The notes under the pieces: model-generated
Databases searched by the model: none
What the model was told of the DNA's origin: nothing
Seen by the model: only the letters and a program-made list of their open reading frames with translations
Assembly (NCBI GenBank): GCA_036924285.1
Contig: JAYKYS010000001.1
Span: 5,729,501-5,793,500, forward strand
From: Asterella californica
Lineage: Eukaryota > Streptophyta > Marchantiopsida > Marchantiales > Aytoniaceae
Length of the DNA: 64,000 bases
Reading direction: 5' to 3'
Program-made: the position numbers and the translations under genes
Shown here: positions 1-8,243 of the stretch, piece by piece
Layout: each line of letters opens with the position of its first letter
Position numbering within the stretch: position 1 is the stretch's first letter

Positions 1-592
1 AAAATCAACAGAAGTGCTGCAATTCTGGCACAAATCGAACTTCAATCAGCCATAACTCCTTCTTTATTGCTCCAAATCGATCAAACATTTTGCTCACAGT
101 GCTTGGCACGACGAACCCTATCTCCCTATGCTCTCAGATTTTGAAGTGTCTTCACCAAATGCTCAAACTCCTCTTAAGACCCCTACTACTAAGTTTAGTA
201 GTACAAAAAGACAAAATTGGACCAATGGGAGTTCATAGCTTCACTCCCCTGTCCATTTGTGTCCCAACCCACGTGGTGACTTGATTTTGCACATAGGCTA
301 CCACGTCAAGCCCCTAAAGTGCAAGCGTAACCCCTAAACTACATGCGAAGACATGTGAAACGACACGTAATCCCGAAAGATAACCTAACCTCGCTAAGAA
401 GCATGCATGGACGACACGTAATTACAACCCATGAGCTTACCTCCATCAACATGGTAATCAACCTACTAAGACTCAAAAAATATATATCATTCCATAGAAT
501 CGACTTATCTGAGATCTTAACTTGGCTCAGAGAGATTAACTTCTAACTGAGAGGTGAATTATTCACTATGTGAAATGATTCATATCACGACA
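1..592 (-). repeat. 3' LTR (partial) of the gypsy element
   Basis: It matches 4964-5554 with a few substitutions. In element orientation it begins TGTCGTGATATG at 592 and runs off the window before its end. The stop codon of the last element ORF (580-582) lies inside it. Four more bases (tcca, 593-596) are also shared with the other LTR, so the boundary is uncertain by 4 bp. I placed it at 592 because that gives matching TGTCG/CGACA ends. Confidence 0.85.
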
Positions 593-1563
593 TCCACCCC
601 CTCCAAACCTGCACATCCTCCGGCATGTGCCAACCTCTTCAGTTGCCTGTTTGTTTCATCATCGTCATCACTCTCCTCCGCCTCAGCCTCTTCAGTAATC
701 GAGACGTCTTCATCTCTTGTCATCCTCTCCTTCAGTAACTCAATCACCTTCAGTAGCAAGGCACGAGGGACTGGAATCGGCTTCAAGTCCCAAGGTACAT
801 GAGGAACAGTGAAGATAACCATCGGAGCAATCACACTAGGATCCACACAACCAATCTCCTCAGTTGAGAAAGAAAATGCCTTACCATGGCTAACTATCGT
901 CGGCTCAAAAGCTCGTTTCTCCACTTCAGTCAAGAAGCCACCCCCTCCTATCTGGAGCTGCTCGAGTGTCTCTTGAGTAAACTCGTGTCCTATTTGTTTA
1001 GGATCTCTCAGTACAGGCTCAGTGGCCGCTAACTCCATATGCTGCCGTGAATCAACAGGTAACTGGGTCGCCACTGGTTTCACCTTCTTCGCTACAGTTT
1101 TGTATTTGGTGTGAACCTCTGCCTCTTCACGAGAGCCACACCGGCAGATTGCATCCTTCCATCCACTCTCTAGTCTCGGATGAGGACGAGATTGCAAGCA
1201 CGAGGCAATCTCCTCATAGACCTTACGAGAGTGGATAGGGATCACCACCCTTCCTCCCATCTGCTCCATCAACTTATCTACATCATCTAGCCAACGAACA
1301 AAAGACTGTACACTTACAAACTCCTCGTAAACACCAAAAATCATCTCATCTTCACTCAGAACTCTTGTACAGTGCAGATTTTCTGCATACTTCTCCATCT
1401 GCCTCTTACTCTTCTCAGTCAAATCCTCTACTCGCGTGAACTCACTCCAATCATCAGAACTGAAAGCCATTAAACCAGATTTCCAACTATGTACCAGTGT
1501 AGTCATTCTCAGAATCTTGAGCAACCTCTTCGTCAGCCTGCTGTGATCCCACAGGCTGCTCAA
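580..1563 (-). pseudogene. Gypsy pol remnant: pre-RT spacer fused to the C-terminal tail
   Basis: This is an open frame of about 327 codons. Its middle holds the spacer that precedes RT in this family, ending in VPHVPWDLKPIPVPRALLLK and then VIELLKERM near residue 282. In the relative at 34.4-34.6 kb the same motif is followed by RT. Here it runs at once (junction near 715-725) into an acidic tail ending HAGGCAGLEGVDVVI, which matches the tail after integrase at 38.8-38.96 kb (HAGGCTSLEGVDVVL). The fusion is therefore an internal deletion of RT-RNase H-integrase. The first codon of the open frame is TTG, so no independent start is implied. A stop at 1801-1803 separates it from the protease frame. 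Confidence 0.75.
593..605 (-). other. Polypurine tract
   Basis: On the minus strand the bases just before the LTR read GGAGGGGGTGGA, the expected plus-strand primer site next to a 3' LTR. The gypsy element ending near 38961 has the similar AGAAGGGGTGGA at the same place, which supports both boundaries. Confidence 0.7.
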
Positions 1564-1800
1564 GCGGGATCATAGTAGTAGCAGATCCATCACTCTTGGT
1601 ATCCCGACCTACAAGAGTGGTTTCAGAAAACCCTTACTCCTACAGATAGGAGAATCTCTCAAGGTTTGTCTGTTTCGTTCGTGGTTCGAACGAACGGTCA
1701 AAAATTGCACAGAATGTCTATCATCTGGACTACGGATCCTAGCATAGTGAGACCCGTCATCCATCACCTTCGTCTCCATTCTAACTGCGGTGATATAAGG

Positions 1801-2985
1801 CTAACCAAGAATTACAGGATACGAAGCAGAAGACTGCACGAAGAAGTGCTGATCTACCTCCACATCACCTAACTTCACATTCACGTTAGGACAAGCGCCG
1901 TATAACTCACCCTTCTGGTTGTTTGCAGGTCGTAGCACCCAACCATGGTTCAGCTCGATAGGCCACTGACCTCTCTCGTACACCTCCCGTGACATGATGT
2001 TGATCTCTAAACCGTGATCAACTAACGCAGCAACAGGTTCAAGATTTCCGAGACAAACCCGTGTAGCCGTCGTAGCACGAGCCCAGTGTCTCTTCCTGAA
2101 GTCACTATCAGTAGCTGGACTCTCATCGCCAGCTTCATCGTCATCGAATTCAGCAGTATTGGTACCAGCAACCAACGCTTCTTGCTGATACTCTGTATCA
2201 TCAGCCTCCTGAAAATGCACCTTTCCGAACTCCGCATCATTCACAGAAGCTCCTACCACATCAATCATCTGACTTTCTACTTGCTCGAACATCACCTGTC
2301 TCTTCCGCTTGATGATGTCGATGATCAGCTCGTGAAACTCCCTCTTCGCAATACCAAGAACTTCTCGAAGAGAAAACTCGATTCGCACGTTAAGTATTCT
2401 CTGCTCCAAGATGCTCTTGAGATCAGTTGAAGTCTCTATATCTGCTGCCAACTTGTAAGCCGGTCCCTTCTCTTTTTCTTGGGCAGTAAACCGTCTACCA
2501 GCAGTCGTTGGCTCCTGCTGGGATCTCTGCACGTCCTCCATCGGACCTGGTGCAGGTGGAGGAGCTGCAGAAGTAGATGGGACGTCTTCTGGAGGGGCTG
2601 CTCGCCTCCTTGTGACTCTTCGTCTGTCCCCAGTCTCCTCTGGAACTCCAGTATCAAGTTCAGAGGCTTCTCGCCGTCTCTTCTCCTCCACAGAAGCATC
2701 CTGCCAATGAACGTGTCTATCCACGTCCAAGAATGCTTTGATAGACGCAGCATCAACAGGATCTCTCCACCCTGTGACCCTACGTATAGTTTCTGTCCCT
2801 CTCTTCAGTACTTCAGAAGGAACTTGAACAGGTTTCTTCTCAATAGTCCTATCTAGTAACGTAGGACTAGAAGAAACTTCAATATGACTGGCATATACAT
2901 CAGGATTTACCGGTGGTGCCATCAATGCATGTACAGTTGCAGCAGCTGTAATCTGAGATAGACTTCTCATGCCTTCTCGTCCCAA
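1801..2985 (-). CDS. Gypsy gag-protease region (retropepsin-like)
   Basis: This frame of 394 codons has a Pro/Ala-rich and basic N-terminal half, a charged middle with EQVESQMIDVV, and a C-terminal retropepsin-like domain. The domain shows HWARATT, then VAALVDHGLEINIMS as the flap-side catalytic motif, and ends SYPVILG just before the stop. The catalytic triplet reads DHG where most retropepsins have DSG or DTG. The relative at 33.3 kb has IDHRSEIN at this place, so the His is a family feature and not a local mutation. The frame overlaps the upstream gag frame at 2900-2985 by a shift, which may be a real frameshift site or decay. It would cut Gag-Pol if the element were active. Confidence 0.7.
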   Translation of the reverse strand: MGREGMRSLSQITAAATVHALMAPPVNPDVYASHIEVSSSPTLLDRTIEKKPVQVPSEVLKRGTETIRRVTGWRDPVDAASIKAFLDVDRHVHWQDASVEEKRRREASELDTGVPEETGDRRRVTRRRAAPPEDVPSTSAAPPPAPGPMEDVQRSQQEPTTAGRRFTAQEKEKGPAYKLAADIETSTDLKSILEQRILNVRIEFSLREVLGIAKREFHELIIDIIKRKRQVMFEQVESQMIDVVGASVNDAEFGKVHFQEADDTEYQQEALVAGTNTAEFDDDEAGDESPATDSDFRKRHWARATTATRVCLGNLEPVAALVDHGLEINIMSREVYERGQWPIELNHGWVLRPANNQKGELYGACPNVNVKLGDVEVDQHFFVQSSASYPVILG

Positions 2986-3673
2986 ACTGCGTGCTTAGCG
3001 GCTCTCCAGTAGAAGAGAGGTGCAGCCTACCGTTTTGGTAGCGAACCACACCATCTCGCAGAGCAGCCGTGAGCTCTTGACAGTCCCCTCGGAAATGATC
3101 TTGACTGTCACACCAGATACATCTACGAACAGGAGCACCTCCTGGACGTGCAGCAGCAGGCGCCGGCGGCTGCTCTCTCTGCAATCCAGCTAGCTCTACC
3201 TTCAGTTCTCTCATCTGCCGAATCAGGTCTTCGATCTGGTTCTGTTGTCCATGATTCTCCGCAGGTCTTTGAATCGGTGCCCTCTGTGTAGGAACTGGCA
3301 CAACTGGCATCAAAGGAACTGCAGCCGGGACAACAGGTCTAGGAGCCGGAGCAAGAGCCGGAGGTTGTTGTACTTGAGGAGCAGTGCGAGGTTGAGCGGT
3401 TACTTCTGCAAGCGGACGTCCTCCCACAGCCACTCTTCCCCTCCTCTGCCTCGTTAGTACAGCAAGAGCGTCCTCGACTCTTCTCCAATCAATAGTAACT
3501 CCTCCTTCAGCAGATCGATCGACCAACATAAAGCACAACCGATCTGCCGTAGCATCATCGATAGCTTGCAGGAAAAGCTCGGTTTTCCGAGCATCTAAGG
3601 TTATCCTCTCAAGAGTTGAGAGTTGTCGGTATCTCCGATCAAACTCTCTCAGCATCTCATTCAGGCTCATCAT
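2900..3673 (-). CDS. Gypsy gag, C-terminal half with CCHC zinc knuckle
   Basis: This frame of 257 codons continues the upstream gag frame in the same phase after one stop codon (TAA, 3701-3703). Residues 1-75 (MMSLNEMLREFDRRYRQL...) resemble the C-terminal part of a retrotransposon gag domain. A Pro/Ala/Val-rich linker follows, then a short coiled stretch (IEDLIRQMRELKVELAGLQ), then one zinc knuckle CIWCDSQDHFRGDC, which fits C-x2-C-x4-H-x4-C and would bind RNA in the particle. Gag forms the cytoplasmic virus-like particle. The gag stop and the frame break near 2985 indicate that this copy is not functional. Confidence 0.7.
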   Translation of the reverse strand: MMSLNEMLREFDRRYRQLSTLERITLDARKTELFLQAIDDATADRLCFMLVDRSAEGGVTIDWRRVEDALAVLTRQRRGRVAVGGRPLAEVTAQPRTAPQVQQPPALAPAPRPVVPAAVPLMPVVPVPTQRAPIQRPAENHGQQNQIEDLIRQMRELKVELAGLQREQPPAPAAARPGGAPVRRCIWCDSQDHFRGDCQELTAALRDGVVRYQNGRLHLSSTGEPLSTQFGTRRHEKSISDYSCCNCTCIDGTTGKS

Positions 3674-3700
3674 ACGACCAGGTTGTTGCTCAACCCAGTC

Positions 3701-4195
3701 TTAGAACGTCCTCTTAGTAACTCTCTCCGAATCTTCTTCGAGAAACTCCTCTCGAAGAGATCGCTCGAAACTCATCCAAACACCTAGATTTCTTCTTTGT
3801 ACATCCCTAACTTGGTCCCGCAACTCAGGGATTACAGCTAACTCGAAACTGGTTATCATCTCTATATCAGTGACTCTAACCAGTTCCATCTCTCCTCTGT
3901 ACTCACGCAGATATCTAGAAATATCTCTACCTTCAAATCTACCGCATCTATTCACAATTGCTTGCAAAACCTTGGTAGACTTCAACTCACCCCCTCCAAT
4001 GATCGGATGTTGTTGGACCAGGGCCGCAAGTGTCTTCAAAATCTCAGCCGTATCCAAACCAGGTGCAGACGTCGCTGTAGCCGTTGGTGCTACAGAAGGA
4101 ACTGCAGTAGACGTAGATGCAGCAGGCGTAGAAGTAGCAGTAGCAGCACTCTTGCGATCCATCTCTTCTCCTTGTAGTGAACTCAACCTTCTCAA
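3701..4195 (-). CDS. Gypsy gag, N-terminal half
   Basis: The open frame has 164 codons and begins near the primer binding site, as expected for the first element ORF. The first 60 residues are Ser/Thr/Ala/Pro-rich and low in complexity. Residues 75-164 form a helical gag-like region containing GRFEGRDISRYLREYRGEME and LRDQVRDVQRR. It stops at TAA 3701-3703, after which the same frame reopens and continues gag, so one nonsense change splits what was a single ORF. Confidence 0.65.
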   Translation of the reverse strand: MRRLSSLQGEEMDRKSAATATSTPAASTSTAVPSVAPTATATSAPGLDTAEILKTLAALVQQHPIIGGGELKSTKVLQAIVNRCGRFEGRDISRYLREYRGEMELVRVTDIEMITSFELAVIPELRDQVRDVQRRNLGVWMSFERSLREEFLEEDSERVTKRTF

Positions 4196-4211
4196 TCAAT
4201 CACCCCAAGAG

Positions 4212-4229
4212 CTCTCAGTGGAAGCACCA
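4212..4229 (-). other. Candidate primer binding site
   Basis: In element orientation, two bases after the LTR end the sequence reads TGGTGCTTCCACTGAGAG. Position and the leading TGG fit a tRNA primer site. It is not the common initiator-Met site (TGGTATCAGAG) seen in the copia element of this window. The implied tRNA acceptor would begin GCTTCCA, which resembles some Thr tRNAs. That assignment comes from memory and is weak. Confidence 0.45.
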
Positions 4230-4231
4230 GA

Positions 4232-5554
4232 TGTCGAGTTGAGAGTTTTCCTGGGAAGGGCGGAACCTTCTGGCTGTGATAGATCTTGAAGGCTGTGTTT
4301 AGTCTACTCAGGGAAGCGTTGGACTTCAGGCTATGGTTTCTTACTATACAGAGGTAGGCTTCAGATCAAAAGGGAACAATATAAACACTCACTCAGGTCG
4401 AATGGACCCTCCAGTATGTTCAGGAAGTGAAAATCAGATCAGACTAGTAGTAATAAGGTCAGACAGCGAACTTTAACAGTCTAGAATCAGAAACATACGA
4501 TGGTTCAGACTTCAGAACTCCTCCTACATGTAAATGAGGCCCTACTGACCATACACACGAAGTTTCAGCTTGAGATCAAATCAGAGTGTATGGGCAGAAA
4601 CGTTCTGAGCAAAGAAATTATGGCAATTTCTGGTACCCAGACAGCTATTTCAACCTTGAACAGAGAATTGGCTCGATCACTTTCAAAGATTCTTACAGGA
4701 CCTGCAGTACACAGCTTGCTGAACACTCCTGTGAAGTTGGGTCTCCTGATTGTACACAGAACTCCAGATCTCGCTCTCTGAAGTTGATGCTCTAGATTGA
4801 GAGCTTTTCAGACCCCCTCTGCTTCAGCGGTCACCTTGAATTACTCACAGACTCAATTGACATGAAAATTTGAGGGCAGTCGTAGCCCGACTGACAGTGA
4901 ACGTGACCACGAAGGTTTGAAGCGATTTTCTCAAATCTACTGCGATTGACACCGAAAACCCCAAAATCAACAGAAGTGCTGCAATTCTGGCACAAATCGA
5001 ACTTCAATCAGCCATAACTCCTTCTTTATTGCTCCAAATCGATCAAAAATTTTGCTCACAGTGCTTGGCACGACGAACCCTATCTCCCTATGCTCTCAGA
5101 TTTTGAAGTGTCTTCATCAAATGCTCGAACTCCTCTTAAGACCTCTACTACTAAGTTTAGCAGTACAAAAAGACAAAATTGGACCAATGGGAGTTCATAG
5201 CTTCACTCCCCTGTCCATTTGTGTCCCAACCCACGTGGTGACTTGATTTTGCACATAGGCTACCACATCAAGCCCCTAAAGTGCCAGCGTAACCCCTAAA
5301 CTACATGCGAAGACATGTGAAACGACACGTAATCCCGAAAGATAACCTAACCTCGCTAAGAAGCATGCATGGGCGACACGTAATTACAACCCATGAGCTT
5401 ACCTCCATCAACATGGTAATCAACCTACTAGGACTCAAAAAATATATATCATTCCATAGAATCGACTTCTCTGAGATCTTAACTTGGCTCAGAGAGATTA
5501 ACTTCTAACTGAGAGGTGAATTATTCACTATGTGAAATGATTCACATCACGACA
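4232..5554 (-). repeat. 5' LTR of the gypsy element
   Basis: This LTR of about 1323 bp is bounded by tg (4232) and ca (5554) on the plus strand. Its right 591 bp match the left LTR at 1-592. The differences visible by eye are few, for example tcaaacat against tcaaaaat, gtctca against gtctta, and single transitions further on, so the insertion is fairly young compared with neighbouring remnants. The flanking bases after it are TCCAG, the expected but unconfirmed target duplication. Confidence 0.8.
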
Positions 5555-5875
5555 TCCAGCAGACTTGAGATGTATGCTGTGTGGGTCTGCTGGTGGAACA
5601 GCCCGTATGTTGGTGTGTGATGGTTGTTCAAGAGGTTGACACATGTCATGTTTGACTCCATTTCTCAATGTCATTCCTATTGGATAGTGGGTTTGTCCTT
5701 GATGTATATAGCAAAGATAGTTGATTAGATCTTTGCGTGGAATGGATTGCAGACATGCGACTAACAATGAGACGATGTAGCAACCGGTCTCTTAATCTTT
5801 GCACCCGCGGAGGTGTATATCATGTAGTTGAGATATTGAGCTATCTGGAGTTAGAGGGATCTTTAGGAGGACGAT
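5555..5875 (+). pseudogene. 3' end of a second gypsy family: PHD-finger tail of integrase/pol
   Basis: Translated from 5560 the plus strand reads a PHD-type C4HC3 pattern: CMLC, 11 residues, CDGC, 4, H, 2, C, then W two residues before CP*C. The spacing fits PHD fingers well. A stop (TGA, 5637-5639) replaces the residue before HMSC, and further stops follow. The same segment occurs at 15.79-15.93 kb behind a recognisable gypsy integrase, so it is the C-terminus of that family's pol. The minus-strand gypsy element at 1-5554 has inserted into the codons just before the first Cys pair. The purine-rich stretch at 5853-5875 precedes the LTR start. Confidence 0.65.
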
Positions 5876-5983
5876 TGTGATACACTTGTGTACGTGTATG
5901 ACATTGTCCATGTGTTATGTGTATGTGTTGTGTACCTCTGACAACAATGTTTGTTGTGTAGGGATGTGTATGTGCACGACAAC
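5876..5983 (+). repeat. LTR start of PHD-bearing gypsy, first copy
   Basis: It begins TGTGATACACTTGTG directly after a purine-rich tract (GGAGGACGAT) and closes with gtgcacgac. The same roughly 108 bp returns at 6274-6381, and a diverged version follows the related integrase at 16112. Position after a polypurine tract and the leading TG support an LTR edge. Confidence 0.55.
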
Positions 5984-6273
5984 TATCATGTCAGTTTAGC
6001 ACCTCGGCTAAGTTGGCCGAGTGCGGAGTGGTTAATCTTGGTATGGCCGTTAGTGCCGTTAGAGCGGATTCTTAAGCTAACCCCACTAGAGGTATACTTC
6101 GAAGGTAGTGCTTGGAGGCTTTAGTTCTTTGAGTTGAGCCTTCAAGCTCCTGGTTATGCTGGATAGTCTTGGTGAGCACAATCTGGATTCTCTGATGCAC
6201 ATAGTGGATTTGGCTCGACTTTAGTGTTTGTTTAGTGCCGGTTAGCATGGTGAAGTGAGTGTTCGTTTATTAT

Positions 6274-6381
6274 TGTGATACACTTGTGTATGTGTATGAC
6301 ATTGTCAATGTGTTATGTGTATGTATGGTGTATCTCTAACAGAGATGTAAGTTGTGTAGCGATGTGTATGCGCACGACACC
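6274..6381 (+). repeat. Second copy of the LTR-start sequence
   Basis: It starts TGTGATACACTTGTG and is about 90 percent like 5876-5983, at an offset of 398 bp. Either the LTR carries an internal direct repeat, or two LTRs are packed together. The 290 bp between (5984-6273) hold no coding signal that I recognise. Confidence 0.5.
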
Positions 6382-6539
6382 TCTGTCAATCAAGAAGTTC
6401 AGTAAAATAGAACATGCCGACTTGAACATAGTCGAAGCTACTTAATGAACGATGGAAGTTCAAAAAGGTTTAGAAAATTAGCACTTGCAGACCTGAACAA
6501 TGGAAGTACAACGAACTTTTTACTCCAAAATCTCAATTA

Positions 6540-7719
6540 AATGTTATCGAGCTTCTTGATAAATTTTTTGATTTCCTCGAACAACTTTCCCGCTTTATGC
6601 AATTCGACAAACAAAGAAGTATGCCTCTTTCTACTCTGTTCCTTCTTGTGACTTTCTCTAGCTCTTTTCTTCTCTTCCAATGTGGTCATTCAGTACTCAA
6701 CAAACACCTTCCTATACTGTGCATTTTCTCTTATACTCTCCTCGTACAAATTTTAGCACTCCTCCTTTTATATTCTTGTTGCTTCATAATCTCTGATTTC
6801 TTGACATTTCTTGCACCGACTCAGATACTGCTCCTCAGCTCATCTCGTCTTGTCCACCACCTCCTTCTTCATCAATCGTTCTTTCCTCATCGATCAGATT
6901 CATCTCATCCTCATCGCAATGAGAGATATCCATATCTCCATTGCCTTCTTCAGTATATCTCGGCAAAGTCTCAGATCGAGTATATCTAGGCAAAGTACTC
7001 TCAGATCAAGGAAGAGTACTTTCTGCTTGAAACTCAGAATGATATCTTAAAAATTCTTCTTCTGATGGAATTCCAAATGCAAGGATAGCAGGAGGATTAA
7101 TGTTGGCATGACTGCCAAAAACTGCATTCATTCGATAAATGTGAGGACACTTTTCATTCAATTTCTCTTCTAATGTCAATCTGTTCAACATTTCATTTTT
7201 TTCACCTTCGTATTATCTTGAATTTCCTTCGCTTTCTTGTACATGTCAACATACCTATCAATTCTCTTTTTCAATTCTAAACTAGTCACAACATGAAATC
7301 CATTTTTCCTTGAAAGTTGTGCCGCCATTATCCCAAATACAGTGGCTTTGCTCCAGCACTTTCCAGCACGACCTTTCATTTTCTGACCTATTCCATACAG
7401 TGTAGCAAAGTTTTCTTCATCCTCGGTATACGCAACTATCTTCTCGTAATCTTTTAGATTCAAACGGATGCGTGATTTCTTCAGCACGTCTACATTTTTT
7501 GGAGTCATTGCACTACATACAGAGTCTATTTCAACCATCACATTCCACTTCATCACCTATATTGTGCATCTTCTCGCTTCTGTTATTCATTTTATCAAGA
7601 AAAGACGCTTGTTCATCAAAAGATCGATCTACCACTCGCTCCACTACTTCAAGACTTATTGAATGCGGACTTCCATAAACGAGGGGTTTGAATCTCTGCG
7701 TGTCTAATTGTAATTGCAC
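6540..7719 (-). pseudogene. SANT/Myb-like transposon-associated ORF, decayed
   Basis: The minus strand carries three frames that join into one protein. The N-terminal piece is at 7719-7531. A SANT/trihelix-like middle at 7556-7185 contains YGIGQKMKGRAGKCWSKAT and LELKKRIDRYVDMYKKAKE. At 7191-7006 are NEKCPHIYRMNAVFGSHANI and NPPAILAFGI. A charged coiled region continues to about 6540 (EEKKRARESHKKE, AGKLFEEIKKFIKKLD). The CPHIYRMNAVFG block resembles a motif I associate with SANT-domain ORFs accompanying transposons in plants and fungi. Frameshifts near 7190 and stops below 7000 show decay. A second copy of the C-terminal part lies at 58.96-59.34 kb. Confidence 0.5.
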
Positions 7720-8155
7720 TTCATAAGTAACACGGGTATGTTTGAAACGTCCTCTCCTATAGCCGCGGCCAAGATAAAGTTAGATGCGGGTTTTTCCAGA
7801 TAATGTCCGTCGTCGAGTTACGAAAAAAATTCCACCGTCCGTTAAAGAATAATACTTTCGAACTTTGGCACCTCCTATTTTATTTCTGATATATCTTCTT
7901 GAACTCGAGAGACACCGTAGAAGAGTCTGATTTTTGTATGGGTTTTTGTGTAATCTAGATGTATTTGCATACTTGCAAATATTCTTTCTCTCTTTATGTT
8001 CCAAAAAGTGCATTCTCTGTTTCGGTTTTCCTTCCTGCCATATCTTCCTGTTGTACCAAGTTGATACATAGACGTGGATATTCTTCTCGGGATAAAATCT
8101 CTCGAGAAAAATGAAAAGATACTCAAAGGGTATCTCACATCCACATTCGTATATT

Positions 8156-8243
8156 CACCTCTTCCATCAGAAGATAGAGGAGGCAAATGCAAGGGTTTAT
8201 TATCTAACCCTTTTCGTTAGAAAAGGTTCAGTAATAAATTAAA
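8156..8243. repeat. Double-hairpin repeat, copy 1
   Basis: The first stem-loop at 8156-8183 reads CACCTCTTCCATC...GATAGAGGAGG. The second at 8196-8239 pairs TTTATTATCTAACCC with GGTTCAGTAATAAA around a TTTTCGTTAGAAAA core. The same two-hairpin arrangement recurs at 13055-13139, and the second hairpin alone closes the window at 63948-63997. It is non-coding and of unknown origin, perhaps the end of a DNA transposon. Confidence 0.55.

Larger units (their letters stand above)
1..5554 (-). mobile_element. Ty3/gypsy element lacking RT, RNase H and integrase (left-truncated by window)
   Basis: The sequence at 1-592 recurs almost unchanged at 4964-5554, and minus-strand gag and protease frames lie between, so this is an LTR retrotransposon read right to left. 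LTR ends are TGTCG...CGACA in element orientation. A purine tract abuts the left LTR and a primer-binding-site-like sequence abuts the right one. Coding order is gag (4195-2900), protease (about 2985-1801), a pre-RT spacer (1563-720), then directly the C-terminal acidic tail normally found after integrase. RT, RNase H and integrase are missing, so the element would need enzymes in trans. The related element at 33.1-39 kb keeps those domains. The left LTR is cut by the window edge, so the left target duplication cannot be seen. Confidence 0.85.

Noticed and set aside
6597..6989. Hydrophobic 130-codon plus-strand frame
   Set aside because: It is antisense to the charged C-terminus of the SANT-like remnant, and the Leu/Ser/Phe richness is the complement of Lys/Glu codons.
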